From positions 62,001-126,000 of the forward strand of contig NZ_JOCA01000023.1 in the NCBI RefSeq assembly GCF_000718785.1: a stretch of DNA of 64,000 nt. Reading direction: 5' to 3'. Position 1 is the stretch's first letter. Each line of letters begins with the position of its first letter. The stretch is from Streptomyces sp. NRRL WC-3626. Lineage in GTDB: Bacteria > Actinomycetota > Actinomycetes > Streptomycetales > Streptomycetaceae. The notes under the pieces are model-generated. The model had not been told where the DNA came from. It made no database searches and worked only from the letters and a program-made list of their open reading frames with translations. Positions 1 to 9,228 of this stretch are shown in pieces. The translations under genes and the position numbers were made by a program.

Positions 1-115
1 CGCCGCCACCCGGGCCCGTGAGGGCGCGCCCGTCGAACTCCGGGTCGACATGGGCAAGGCCCATGTCTTCGACCCGTCGACCGGGAGCAACCTCACCCAC
101 CCGGAGAAGCACTGA
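1..115 (+). CDS. Sugar ABC transporter ATP-binding protein, C-terminal end (partial)
   Basis: Only the last 37 codons are in the window, ending in TGA at 113-115. The visible tail reads ...VELRVDMGKAHVFDPSTG and matches the end of the TOBE-type regulatory domain of MalK/UgpC/MsiK ATPases, where a short strand is followed by H(V/F)FDP(E/S)TG. Such ATPases power import of oligosaccharides or glycerol-phosphate and sit on the inner face of the membrane. The nucleotide-binding domain lies outside the window, so the substrate and the exact subfamily cannot be decided. Confidence 0.7.
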   Translation, partial: AATRAREGAPVELRVDMGKAHVFDPSTGSNLTHPEKH

Positions 116-130
116 GGGGCGGTCCCTCAG
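112..130. terminator. Compact bidirectional terminator between convergent genes
   Basis: CTGAGGG (112-118) and CCCTCAG (124-130) pair around a 5-base loop. The hairpin overlaps the stop codons of both convergent genes, so one short structure probably ends both transcripts. Confidence 0.45.
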
Positions 131-663
131 ACCACACAGCCGGCGTGCGCCAGCGCCTGCTTCAGCAGCACTCCGTGACCGCCCGGCATCTCGCTCTGCA
201 CCGCCTGCGACAAGGCCTCCCGCGGGCTGAACCACACCAGGTCGAGGGCGTCCTGCCGGGGCCGGCAGTCGCCCGTCACCGGCACGATGTACGCCAGCGA
301 CACCGCGTGCTGACGCGGATCGTGGAACGGGGTGACGCCGTGCGTGGGGAAGTACTCCGCGACCGTGAACGGCTGCAGCGACGCCGGGACGCGGGGCAGC
401 GCCACCGGGCCGAGGTCCTTCTCCAGATGGCGCAGCAGGGCGTCGCGGACCCGCTCGTGGTGCAGCACCCTGCCGGAGACCAGGGTCCGGCTGACCGTCC
501 CGTCGGGCCCTATGCGCAGCAGCAGCCCGACGCTGGTGACTTCACCGCTGTCGTCGACACGCACGGGCACGGCCTCGACGTACAGGATCGGCATCTGGGC
601 GCGTGCCATCTCCAGATCGTCGGAGGACAGCCAGCCCGGCGTGGTTTCGGTCATGTCAGACAT
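127..663 (-). CDS. Nudix-like DUF4916 family protein
   Basis: The 178-residue protein has the pattern of the DUF4916 / Nudix-like proteins common in actinomycetes: an N-terminal stretch with W-L-S, then LLLRIGPDG, then GRVLHHERVRDALLRHLEKDLG where the Nudix box would lie. The Nudix consensus (GX5EX7REUXEEXGU) is degenerate there: the Arg and second Glu pair is missing, so hydrolase activity is doubtful. A second in-frame ATG three codons in (MTETTPG) is an equally possible start. It runs convergently into the ABC ATPase gene, and its start lies only 7 bp below the stop of the methyltransferase gene, so the two may be co-transcribed. The function is unknown. Confidence 0.65.
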   Translation of the reverse strand: MSDMTETTPGWLSSDDLEMARAQMPILYVEAVPVRVDDSGEVTSVGLLLRIGPDGTVSRTLVSGRVLHHERVRDALLRHLEKDLGPVALPRVPASLQPFTVAEYFPTHGVTPFHDPRQHAVSLAYIVPVTGDCRPRQDALDLVWFSPREALSQAVQSEMPGGHGVLLKQALAHAGCVV

Positions 664-670
664 TGCTTGA

Positions 671-1495
671 TCATACTTTCAGCGTGCAGGGCTTCACGGC
701 CACCGCGCCGTACTGCGGCACCGCGGGGGCGTCGGACGTGGCATGCCAGCGCGAGCAGGACACCAGACCGGGCTCGATCAGATCGAGACCGTCGAAGAAG
801 GCGGTGACGTCCGCGGCGCTGCGGGCGGTGATCGGGGGAGTGGCGTTGGCGTTCCAGAACTCCATGGCCGGGACCTGCAGTTCGCCGCCGACCTCGGTGT
901 CGAACGTGGGGTGGGTGAGCACCAGGAAGCTGCCCGGGGGCACCTTCGCCATGATGCTGCGGACTATCTCCCGCGCCTTGGCGGTGTCGAGCACGAAGTT
1001 CAGGATGCCCAGCATCATCACCGCGATGGGCCGGGTGACGTCCAGGGTGCCGGCGGCGCGCTCCAGGATGGCGTCCGGGTCGTGCACATCGGCGTCGATG
1101 TAGGCGGTGGCGCCCTCGCGCGTGCCCGTGAGCAGGGTGCGGGCGTGGACGAGCACGATCGGGTCGTTGTCCACGTACACGATCCGTGAGTCCGGCGCGA
1201 TCCGCTGCGCGATCTCATGGGTGTTGTCCGCCGTCGGCAGGCCGGTGCCGATGTCGAGGAACTGCCGCACACCGCGCTCACCGGCCAGATACGTCACCGC
1301 CCGGCCCAGGAAGTCCCGGTCGGCGCGGGCGATGTCCCGGATGACGGGGTTGATCGAGGCGACGTGCTCGCCGACCCGCTGGTCGACCTCGTAGTTGTCC
1401 TTGCCGCCGATCCAGTAGTTCCACACGCGCGCGTTGTGCGCCACACCGGTGTTGACTCTGGCCGAGCCGCTCGGCGGGGTGTGGCTCTCACTCAC
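671..1495 (-). CDS. SAM-dependent methyltransferase, SAV2177/DUF574 family
   Basis: A 274-residue protein of the SAV2177 (DUF574) methyltransferase family, which is greatly expanded in Streptomyces. It begins with the family hallmark NTGVAHNARVWNYWIGGKDNY. SAM-binding motif I is FLDIGTGLPT and motif II is VYVDNDPIV. The GTG start at 1495 was chosen because the purine-rich GAGGGAGAG lies just upstream on the minus strand and the family motif begins a few residues in; the longer ATG reading from 1567 adds low-complexity residues. The substrate of this family is not established. Confidence 0.8.
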   Translation of the reverse strand: MSESHTPPSGSARVNTGVAHNARVWNYWIGGKDNYEVDQRVGEHVASINPVIRDIARADRDFLGRAVTYLAGERGVRQFLDIGTGLPTADNTHEIAQRIAPDSRIVYVDNDPIVLVHARTLLTGTREGATAYIDADVHDPDAILERAAGTLDVTRPIAVMMLGILNFVLDTAKAREIVRSIMAKVPPGSFLVLTHPTFDTEVGGELQVPAMEFWNANATPPITARSAADVTAFFDGLDLIEPGLVSCSRWHATSDAPAVPQYGAVAVKPCTLKV

Positions 1496-1612
1496 GGTCT
1501 CTCCCTCTCCCTCGCCCGTGGCGGCCGTAGCGGGCCACCGACGGCCATTGTGCCCCGCGGTGATCACGTTGTCCCGCGAATGAGGGAGGGGGAAACCCGT
1601 GTTGACGGCTGG

Positions 1613-2269
1613 TCACCGGGCACCGGCGTGCTCCAGCGAGTCCTCGGCCACGTCCTTGTCGATCGCCGCACGGACCAACGCGGCCGCGAGGACCGCCGGT
1701 TCGGTACGTCCCGCGAGGCCGAGGAGCCGCTCCCGGTCCTCGGGCAGGTCGAGCCGCCGCGCGCCCTGGAGGGCCTTGGCGTCCAGCTCGGGCGCCGCCT
1801 CCGGCCAGACACGCTGGACCTCGCGCAGGAAGATGTCGGCACCGGCCGGTCCCATGCCGGGGAACTCCCGCAGCAGGCGCCGCAGTTCACCCACGTCGCC
1901 ATGCGCCTCCTCGCGGAGCCTGCGCAGATCACCGCCCCAGCGTTCGGCCAGCAGCCGGGCGCCGTCGCCCAGTTGTGTGGCGCTGCGCTCGTCGTAGCGG
2001 CGGTAGCCGCCCCGGCCGAGCGCGTCCACCCGTTCCTGCCACGTGGCCTCCGCCATACGGCGGGGGTCACGCAGGCCCGCCTCGTACAGGGCGCGGGCGG
2101 AGGCCACGGCGATCGATCCCCTGATCCGGGCGCTGAGCAGATGGGCCAGCACCAGCAGCCGGTACAGCGGCTGAGGGGTGTCCCGCAGCCTGATCCCGGC
2201 CTCCTCCGCGTACGTCGTGCCGTGCGCGCCGACGAGGGCGCGCACCACCCGCTCGTCCCGGCCGGCCAC
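1613..2269 (-). CDS. Endonuclease III-like (HhH-GPD) DNA repair protein
   Basis: The 218-residue protein resembles small actinobacterial endonuclease III/HhH-GPD proteins. An all-helical body is followed by a helix-hairpin-helix, LREFPGMGPAGADIFLREVQ, which is the motif used to bind the DNA backbone. The C-terminal Cys cluster that holds a 4Fe-4S centre in true Nth is absent, and no clear catalytic Lys follows the hairpin. Base-excision activity is therefore an inference only. The gene starts 4 bp after the DUF3140 stop, so the pair is probably one transcript. Confidence 0.6.
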   Translation of the reverse strand: MAGRDERVVRALVGAHGTTYAEEAGIRLRDTPQPLYRLLVLAHLLSARIRGSIAVASARALYEAGLRDPRRMAEATWQERVDALGRGGYRRYDERSATQLGDGARLLAERWGGDLRRLREEAHGDVGELRRLLREFPGMGPAGADIFLREVQRVWPEAAPELDAKALQGARRLDLPEDRERLLGLAGRTEPAVLAAALVRAAIDKDVAEDSLEHAGAR

Positions 2270-2272
2270 GGC

Positions 2273-2608
2273 TCACGCCTTGAGCGGGTCGTGGCCGAGG
2301 GACATCAGGTGGTGCCGGCGGGGGGTGTCCTCGGCCGTGGGCTCGTTCTCCATGTCCGTCTGCTCGGTCACGGCGTCCACGACCTCCTCCATCACCCGCA
2401 GATCGTCGTCGGTGAGGTCGGTGCGGCGCTTCTGCAGGATGGCGAGGACGTGCTGTCCCGTCTCGTCGCCGGCCCGGTCGGGCAGCGGCTCCGTCGTCTC
2501 ACCGGCCTCGCTCACCCGCAGCCAGGCGGCCAGCTCCGCCGACGTCATGTTCACCACGCGGTGGAACTCGTCCCACAGCGCGTCCATCTCGAGGGCGTCG
2601 GTCATCAT
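2273..2608 (-). CDS. DUF3140 family protein
   Basis: A 111-residue acidic protein with the DUF3140 pattern: LWDEFHRVVNMTSAELAAWL near the N-terminus and VLAILQKRRTDLTDDDLRVMEEVVDAV in the middle. Family members are small, soluble and uncharacterised. Tandem ATG codons (MMTDALEM) make the start ambiguous by a few residues. The short gap to the HhH protein downstream suggests shared transcription; DUF3140 genes often sit near stress or DNA-repair genes, which fits the neighbouring Dps gene. Confidence 0.7.
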   Translation of the reverse strand: MMTDALEMDALWDEFHRVVNMTSAELAAWLRVSEAGETTEPLPDRAGDETGQHVLAILQKRRTDLTDDDLRVMEEVVDAVTEQTDMENEPTAEDTPRRHHLMSLGHDPLKA

Positions 2609-2707
2609 GTGCCCCTTACGTGCGTGTGTTTCCCGGGCGGGGCGGCTCGGGACCGCCCGGAGCCGCCGGGACCGCCCGGATCGGTCGGCGCCCGCCCTGG
2701 GGTCCAG

Positions 2708-2782
2708 GACCCGCGAGGCGGTTCACGACCCCCGGGCGGTTCAGGACCCGCCAGGCGGTTCAGGAAGCGCCCGGGTGGTTCT
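2708..2782. repeat. Imperfect 19-nt tandem repeat at the 3' end of dps
   Basis: Four imperfect units of 18-19 bases follow one another at 2708-2726, 2727-2744, 2745-2763 and 2764-2782. They share the core GACCCGC(C/G)AGGCGGTTCA with changes, and the fourth is the most diverged. The last unit lies inside the final codons of the Dps gene, so the coding end appears to have been copied into the non-coding downstream DNA. Confidence 0.6.
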
Positions 2783-3242
2783 CCGCCTCGAACATCCAGC
2801 GCTGCTTCTCCAGGTCCGCGGTGATCGAGATCAGCAGGTCCTGGGTGACCAGGTCCGCCTTCTCGGTGGCGTCGATGCGCTCGCGCAGCCGTGTGACGGC
2901 CGCGCCCAGCGCCTCCGTCATCACCTCCACGGCCTGGGAGTCGCGCAGCCAGCCCTCCTTCGGGGCGGGCAGCGAGAAGACCTTGGCGATGGTCTCCGGA
3001 CGGCCGTCCGGCGGCACGCCGAGCGCGGAGGACCGCTCCGCCACCGTGTCGGCGTGGGTGCGCGCGGTGGAGACCACCTCGTCCAGCTGGAGGTGAACGG
3101 AACGGAACCGCGGGCCCACGACGTTCCAGTGCGCCTGCTTCGCGATCAGTGACAGCCCGAGCAGGTCCACCAGGGTGTCCTGGAGGGCCTCGCCGGAAAC
3201 CCGGCGGGCCTCGTCGGGCAGGGTGCTCCTCACAACGGTCAT
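2760..3242 (-). CDS. dps: Dps-family ferritin-like DNA-protection protein
   Basis: A 160-residue mini-ferritin of the Dps family, which forms a dodecamer that oxidises Fe(II) and stores iron to limit hydroxyl-radical damage. The inter-subunit ferroxidase ligands are all present: H38 (KQAHWNV), H50 and D54 (VHLQLDEV), D65 and E69 (HADTVAER). Their spacing matches the E. coli residues 51, 63, 67, 78 and 82 exactly. There is no long Lys-rich N-terminal tail, so direct DNA binding is uncertain. The 3' end merges into a tandem repeat. The gene diverges from a thiolase gene across a 235-bp gap. Confidence 0.9.
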   Translation of the reverse strand: MTVVRSTLPDEARRVSGEALQDTLVDLLGLSLIAKQAHWNVVGPRFRSVHLQLDEVVSTARTHADTVAERSSALGVPPDGRPETIAKVFSLPAPKEGWLRDSQAVEVMTEALGAAVTRLRERIDATEKADLVTQDLLISITADLEKQRWMFEAENHPGAS

Positions 3243-3412
3243 GGGGTGCCGTTCCTCCTTCTCGTGTCGTCGGGTGGTCCGGCGCGGCGGCGTCCGGCGC
3301 CCCGCGCGACCACTCCGTCGACGCGCGGGTGCCCGTGGCCGTCCGGGACAAACCCCCGCGGCGGCCGGCCAGGATCTTCCCAGGGGGCCACCCGCGGTCT
3401 ATAGTCAAAAAC

Positions 3413-3423
3413 TAGCGGTGCTA
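3413..3423. promoter_or_regulatory. Possible TetR-type operator upstream of the thiolase gene
   Basis: TAGC-GGT-GCTA is a perfect inverted repeat in a short AT-rich island inside a GC-rich intergenic region, followed by TAATTAAT, which could serve as a -10 region. Fatty-acid-type TetR regulators often bind sites of this shape near thiolase genes. No regulator gene is adjacent, so the assignment rests on shape alone. Confidence 0.3.
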
Positions 3424-3477
3424 ATTAATGGGTGCCGCCCCGCAGCACAGCCGTCGGCATCGGTCAGGAGTCCTGTC

Positions 3478-4665
<1,188 letters not shown>

Positions 4666-4740
4666 CCGGCACCCCGGGCGTCACAGGGCGAGACGCTCCT
4701 TACGGCCGCCGATTGCCTGCGCATAGCATCTGTCCCCGTA

Positions 4741-5514
4741 ATGAACATGATGACGCCCTGGGACCTCAACGGCTGGGAGTTCGCCGCGCTCGCCTTCGCG
4801 GCCCTGCTCGTCGGCTTCTCCAAGACCGCCGTCAGCGGGGCCAACACGGTCAGCCTCGCCATCTTCGCCGCGGTGCTGCCCGCCAGGGCCTCCACCGGCA
4901 TCCTGCTGCCCATCCTGATCGCCGGTGACATCCTCGCCGTCCTCACCTACCGCAGGCACGCCCACTGGCCCACCCTGTGGCGGCTGTTCCCGGCGGTCGC
5001 GGCGGGCGTCGTCGCCGGCACCCTGTTCCTGGTGTGGGCCGACGACGGGATCGTACGGATCTCGATCGGCGCGATCCTGCTGCTGATGGCCGGGGTGACG
5101 GTGTGGCGGCGGCGGACCGCCGCCGCGGACCGGGAGCCCGACGGGGTCAGCACCCGGGCGGGCCGGGCCAAGGCCCGCTCCTACGGCGTCCTCGGCGGCT
5201 TCACCACCATGGTCGCCAACGCCGGCGGTCCGGTGATGTCGATGTACCTGCTCTCCGCGGGCTTCCGGAAGCTCGGCTTCCTGGGCACCTCGGCGTTCTT
5301 CTTCCTCATCGTCAACACCTCCAAGCTGCCCTTCAGCGCCGGCCTGGGCCTGATCGACGCCGACTCGCTGCTCCTGGACGCGGCGCTCGTGCTGTTCGTG
5401 GTGCCCGGCGCGCTCCTCGGCCGCTGGGCGGTGGACCGGATCAACCAGCGGCTGTTCGAGCGGCTGGTGATCGCGGCGACCGTGGTGGGCGGTGTACAGC
5501 TACTGGTGCCCTGA
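4741..5514 (+). CDS. TauE/SafE-family sulfite or anion exporter
   Basis: A 257-residue integral membrane protein with about eight hydrophobic segments in two similar halves, as in TauE/SafE transporters. These move sulfite, sulfoacetate or other organic anions. The first segment carries GFSKTAVSGANTVSLAIFAA and the second half has a matching GFTTMVANAGGPVMSMYLL, the paired motifs of the family. The substrate cannot be read from sequence. Its last 15 bases overlap the 3' end of the convergent lipid-kinase gene. Confidence 0.8.
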   Translation: MNMMTPWDLNGWEFAALAFAALLVGFSKTAVSGANTVSLAIFAAVLPARASTGILLPILIAGDILAVLTYRRHAHWPTLWRLFPAVAAGVVAGTLFLVWADDGIVRISIGAILLLMAGVTVWRRRTAAADREPDGVSTRAGRAKARSYGVLGGFTTMVANAGGPVMSMYLLSAGFRKLGFLGTSAFFFLIVNTSKLPFSAGLGLIDADSLLLDAALVLFVVPGALLGRWAVDRINQRLFERLVIAATVVGGVQLLVP

Positions 5515-6954
5515 GCGGGGCCCGGCCGCCTCGCTCCGCCCGCCCGGCTCGTCCGGGTCCGTGGGCGGTACGGCCGGCGGCTGCGGCTCGTACGGCGCGG
5601 GGTGCGGCCGGTGGAGCCGGCTGGGCGCGGCGGTACGGCCGACCGTCGCCGCCAGCTTGCGCAGCCGCCGCCAGTCCAGCCGGGGCGGGGCCTGGGTGAC
5701 GCCGGGCCGCCTGCGGGGGACCCGGACGCGCAGCGCGCCGGGGGCGATACGGCAGTGGACCGGCGCGGGCAGCACCATCGCCTCACCGTCGACCCCGGCC
5801 TCGATCTCCGCCCGGTCCGCCTCGACGTGCACCTCGGTGGCGGTCACGATGGTCAGCCCGCTCGGCTCCGGGTTCAGCAGCAGGGCGGCGGCACTGATGG
5901 CGCCCTCCAGCTTCACCCCGAGGACACCGAGCGCGGCGCCGTCCAGCCGCTCCCGCCGGCCGAGACCGAAGGGGTCGCCGGTGCGGTACGGATTGTTGCT
6001 GACCAGCACGGCCTGCGGCGCGGTGAGCGTGGTGTCCCCGGCGCGCGCGACCAGCCGGGGCCCCTCCCGCCCGGTGAGCAGGCCGGGCAGCATCTCCAGA
6101 CTCGTGCCGATCTTGTCGTCGCGGTAGGCGGGGCTCTGCACGATCGCCGCGTACGCGCCGAAGGAGGCGTTGTTCACGAACGGCTGCTCGCCCGCGAAAC
6201 CCAGGTCGACGCGGAGCTCGACGCCGTCCGTGAGCGCGTCGAGACAGGCGGCCGGGTTCCCGCGGTCCAGGCCGAGGTCCAGGGCGAAGTGATTGCGCGT
6301 ACCGGCGCTGATCACCAGGAACGGGATGTCGTGCTCGGCCGCCACCGCCGCCACCAGCGCCTGGGTGCCGTCTCCGCCGGCCGCCCCCAGCAGATCCGCG
6401 CCGTCCGCCACGGCCTGGCGGGCCAGCGCGGTGACGTCGTGCTGCTCGCCGGGTTCCAGCAGCACCACCTGGGCGCCCAGCCGCTCCGCCTTCTCCCGCA
6501 GCCGGAACCGGCCCACCTTGCCGCCGCCCGACCGGGGATTCATGATCAGCACCGGCCTCCGGGGCGGCGGCAGCCGCCGCTCCCGCACTTCGGCGTGGTG
6601 CCCGCCGCCCGGCCCGCGCAACGCGAACCTGCCGCTCCACACGGCCAGTCCCCACAGGGTCAGGGACACCAGCAGCGCCCAGAACAACGTCACGGCGAAC
6701 AGGGCGATCAGACCCGCCGGAACACAGACGGCGACCAGCGCGGACACCCAGCGCAGCGGGCCCCGCTGGGTCAGCGTCCACCACACGGCGGCCGCGCTGA
6801 GCCCCAGTCCCGCGACCCCGCACACCAGCAGCAGCAGACCGCGCAGCCCGCCGTACACAAGGGGAGTCGCCACCGCGAGCGCCGCGGCGGCCAGCGCTCC
6901 CCGCGCCGCCCATCGCTGGGCGTGATAGCTCCGCCCACTCCAGTCCACGGCCAT
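5500..6954 (-). CDS. Membrane-anchored diacylglycerol kinase-family lipid kinase
   Basis: A 484-residue protein with about four N-terminal transmembrane segments (roughly residues 15-125) followed by a DAGK catalytic domain. The latter begins RPVLIMNPRSGGGKVGRF and carries the nucleotide-binding GGDGTQALVAAV plus ISAGTRNHFALDLG. The C-terminus is a Pro/Arg-rich tail. Such enzymes phosphorylate diacylglycerol, sphingosine or related lipids at the membrane. The ATG at 6954 was preferred over one five codons upstream because GGGAGG lies 5-6 bp before it. It converges on the TauE gene with a 15-bp overlap. Confidence 0.8.
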   Translation of the reverse strand: MAVDWSGRSYHAQRWAARGALAAAALAVATPLVYGGLRGLLLLVCGVAGLGLSAAAVWWTLTQRGPLRWVSALVAVCVPAGLIALFAVTLFWALLVSLTLWGLAVWSGRFALRGPGGGHHAEVRERRLPPPRRPVLIMNPRSGGGKVGRFRLREKAERLGAQVVLLEPGEQHDVTALARQAVADGADLLGAAGGDGTQALVAAVAAEHDIPFLVISAGTRNHFALDLGLDRGNPAACLDALTDGVELRVDLGFAGEQPFVNNASFGAYAAIVQSPAYRDDKIGTSLEMLPGLLTGREGPRLVARAGDTTLTAPQAVLVSNNPYRTGDPFGLGRRERLDGAALGVLGVKLEGAISAAALLLNPEPSGLTIVTATEVHVEADRAEIEAGVDGEAMVLPAPVHCRIAPGALRVRVPRRRPGVTQAPPRLDWRRLRKLAATVGRTAAPSRLHRPHPAPYEPQPPAVPPTDPDEPGGRSEAAGPRSGHQ

Positions 6955-6984
6955 GGTTCCTCCCGTCACCCGGCGTCATCGTAG

Positions 6985-7233
6985 GTGGTGTGCGGACATG
7001 TGTGCGGCCGGACGCCGATCTTCGTCGGGCGGGCCGGTGCCCCGGGGGCCGGGGGCGAGGTCCGCGTGGGCGGTTTCGGCGGCACGGAGGGACTGGCGGA
7101 CTGGCTGGGCGCACAGCGCGTGGACGCGGTCGTCGACGCCACGCACGCCTTCGCCGCGGCCATCACGGCGAACGCGGCACGTGCGGCGGCCGTCACCGGG
7201 TTGCCGCTGGTCGTTCTGCGCCGGCCGGGGTGA
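6985..7233 (+). pseudogene. Relic of precorrin-6A reductase (cobK fragment)
   Basis: An 82-codon frame contains GGEVRVGGFGGTEGLADWL, then VDAVVDATHAFAAAITANAARAA and LPLVVLRRPG. In order and spacing this matches the central part of CobK/CbiJ precorrin-6A reductases, roughly residues 40-115 of about 250. The N-terminal NADPH-binding strand and the whole C-terminal half are missing, and a TGA follows LRRPG. The neighbour on the opposite strand is cobF, whose product acts one step before CobK, which supports the identity. The next 95 bp to cobF contain no gene I can support. Confidence 0.65.
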
Positions 7234-7328
7234 CGGCGGTCCCCGACGTACCGACGGCCCCGCACCGGCTGGACGTCCTCGACCGGCCATGACCCGGCGG
7301 GTGGCCGTGCCCGGCCCGGAGCTGCCGC

Positions 7329-8102
7329 TCAGCTCTCGTCCGGGCGCCTGCGCAGCAGGTAGGTGTCCATGATCCAGCCCTTGCGTTCGCGGGCCTTCGC
7401 GCGGAGGTGCTCGATGCGCGGCGCGGCCTCGGCGAGCGGTCCGGAGACCAGGATCTCGTCCGGGGTGCCTATGTAGGCGCCCCAGTAGATGTCCACGTCC
7501 TGGTCGGCGTACGCGCGAAAGCTCTGGTGGGCGTCCAGCATCACCACCACGTCGTCCACGCCCTCCGGGAACCCCTCGGCGAGCCGCCGTCCGGTGGTGA
7601 TCTGCACCGGGCGGGCGACCCGGTTGAGCCCCGTACGGTGCCGGGCGGCGAGCGCCGACACACTGCTGATGCCCGGCACGACGTCGAAGCCGAAGACGAC
7701 CCGGCCGCGCTCCAGCACCTCCTCCAGGATGCCGATCGTGCTGTCGTAGAGCGACGGATCGCCCCACACCAGGAACGCCCCGGTCTGCTCCTCGCCCAGT
7801 TCCTCGGAGATCAGCCGCTCGTAGATGTCCGCGCGGGCGCTGCGCCAGTCCCCGACGGCGGGGGAGTAGGCAGAACCCCCGGCCTTCCGGTCCCGCTCCG
7901 GGTCACGCGCCTCGACGACGCGGTAGCCGCCCCCCGGTATGTGCGCCTCGAGCATGTCGCGGCGCAGCCCGGTCAGGTCCGCCTTCGCCTCACCCTTGTC
8001 CAGGATGAAGAACACGTCCGTGTCCCGCAGCGCCTTGACGGCCTGCAGGGTCAGCTGGTCGGGGTCGCCCGCGCCGATACCGATGACATGAATCTCTCGC
8101 AC
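7329..8102 (-). CDS. cobF: Precorrin-6A synthase (deacetylating)
   Basis: A 257-residue SAM-dependent tetrapyrrole methyltransferase. CobF methylates C-1 of precorrin-5 and removes the extruded acetyl group in aerobic cobalamin synthesis. Visible signatures are VREIHVIGIGAGDPDQLTLQA at the N-terminus, FLVWGDPSLYDSTIGI, and VVPGISSVSALAARHRTGLNR. The C-terminal IYWGAYIGTPDEILVSG is CobF-like. The GTG start at 8102 was chosen because the conserved reading begins there. A broken cobK lies beside it, and no other cob gene is in the window, so the gene appears isolated from the main cluster. Confidence 0.9.
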   Translation of the reverse strand: MREIHVIGIGAGDPDQLTLQAVKALRDTDVFFILDKGEAKADLTGLRRDMLEAHIPGGGYRVVEARDPERDRKAGGSAYSPAVGDWRSARADIYERLISEELGEEQTGAFLVWGDPSLYDSTIGILEEVLERGRVVFGFDVVPGISSVSALAARHRTGLNRVARPVQITTGRRLAEGFPEGVDDVVVMLDAHQSFRAYADQDVDIYWGAYIGTPDEILVSGPLAEAAPRIEHLRAKARERKGWIMDTYLLRRRPDES

Positions 8103-8157
8103 GCCCCGAGTCTGCCGCACGCCACCGACAACGCGTAGGGCGCATCCCACCCGGCCG

Positions 8158-8673
8158 TCAGCGCAGCCGTGGTGCCCGCGCACCCGCGTCCACCACGGTG
8201 CCGTCCTCCACCTCGGCCGCCAGTTCCCCCGCCCAGGCGATCACACCCGCCAGATCGATCCCGTGCGGCCGGAACCCGCCCTCCGCCGCCCACGCCTGCG
8301 CCGCCCCGGCCCCGCGCCGCAGCAGCCGCGCCCCGCCGGTGACGTTCCCGCGCGCGGCATGGGTGAGGCCCACCGCGAGCTGGGCCAGCCCCCGCCACAG
8401 CTCGCGCTCCTCCTGGGGCCCCGACTTCCAGGCGTCCTCGAACACCTCGTGCGCGTGGAACGGCTTCCCCTCGTCCAGCAGCCGCTGCGCCTCCGCGACA
8501 CTCTCCTCCGGCCGCCGTACGACCCCTTCCGGCTGCCGGGCCACACCCGGCGCGCCGTACGGGAGGGGCCGCCCAAGGCCGTCACGCGGCCGCGCGTTGC
8601 GCGCCCGCCCCTCGCTGTCCCGGTCCCGCGCGGCGACCGTCCGGTCCGACGACGTGCTCTCCATGCTGCCCAT
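8158..8673 (-). CDS. DUF309 family protein
   Basis: A 171-residue protein whose core AQRLLDEGKPFHAHEVFEDAWKSGPQEERELWRGLAQLAVGLTHAARGN is the DUF309 signature (FxAHExxE..W, then G..Q.A..). The family is small, helical and of unknown function. The N-terminal 45 residues are Arg-rich and poorly conserved. A second ATG three codons in is a possible start. It lies 55 bp upstream of cobF in the same orientation, so the two may be co-transcribed, though no functional link is known. Confidence 0.75.
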   Translation of the reverse strand: MGSMESTSSDRTVAARDRDSEGRARNARPRDGLGRPLPYGAPGVARQPEGVVRRPEESVAEAQRLLDEGKPFHAHEVFEDAWKSGPQEERELWRGLAQLAVGLTHAARGNVTGGARLLRRGAGAAQAWAAEGGFRPHGIDLAGVIAWAGELAAEVEDGTVVDAGARAPRLR

Positions 8674-8725
8674 GCGCCGATTGTCCCGCGCCCGGTCCGA
8701 TTCGGGGCGTCCCGGGGGTGTGGGG

Positions 8726-8731
8726 TAAAGT
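8726..8731 (+). promoter_or_regulatory. Likely -10 element of the tRNA-Pro gene
   Basis: TAAAGT lies 41 bp before the mature tRNA start inside GTGGGGTAAAGTGCTG. The second tRNA-Pro copy has a similar GGGGTAGGCTTGAC (TAGGCT at 36627-36632) at a comparable distance. No convincing -35 hexamer is visible for this copy. Confidence 0.4.
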
Positions 8732-8772
8732 GCTGTTCGCGCGATCACGCGGTTCACCGCACGTGAGCGCAC

Positions 8773-8846
<74 letters not shown>

Positions 8847-8863
8847 CTTTACGAAGTCGCGGG

Positions 8864-8902
8864 TCAAGGGCCGTTTCAGAGATCATCTGAAGCGGCCCTT
8901 GA
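8864..8902 (+). terminator. Terminator of tRNA-Pro
   Basis: A 17-bp stem (8864-8880 with 8886-8902, one G-U pair) closes a 5-base loop, GATCA, 17 bp after the tRNA. No T-run follows, as is usual in high-GC actinomycetes. Confidence 0.7.
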
Positions 8903-9173
8903 TCGTTCCCGGGACCGTGCGATGGCCGTTCCGCCGACCGCCCCGGCGGTGGCAGACGCGACTCCAGCAGCGACCACGCGCGATTCGCCGGGTCCCCCGC
9001 CCCGTAAGCCGACCGACGAGTGACCGGTCGGAAAAGTCGCATGATCCGCCGAATAATGCCCAGAGGGTGCGCCCGCTTTGCATCTCGGGCCCACGTATTC
9101 GAGCCGTATCTCTGCGTGGATGTGCTTATTCGAGCACGTGTGCGACCTCGTTATGTGATGATCCGAATGCGCT

Positions 9174-9189
9174 GTGGGTGCTTACCCAC
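9174..9189. promoter_or_regulatory. Inverted repeat in the leader of the nuclease-propeller gene
   Basis: GTGGGT-GCTT-ACCCAC sits 28 bp before the ribosome-binding site of the next gene. The surrounding 8903-9228 stretch is clearly less GC-rich than its flanks and contains no gene I can support. The palindrome could be a repressor site or a small leader hairpin. Confidence 0.35.
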
Positions 9190-9228
9190 GGCGCGTTTCG
9201 ACGTGTCCGGAAAGGTGGAGGATTCCGC

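Noticed and set aside
127..663. Active Nudix hydrolase
   Set aside because: The region aligned with the Nudix box lacks the REUXEE residues, so only a Nudix-like fold is claimed.
1613..2269. True endonuclease III (nth)
   Set aside because: The Fe-S Cys cluster and a clear Lys/Asp catalytic pair after the hairpin are missing.
2640..2782. CRISPR array
   Set aside because: The units are contiguous, imperfect and only 18-19 bases long, with no spacers and no cas genes.
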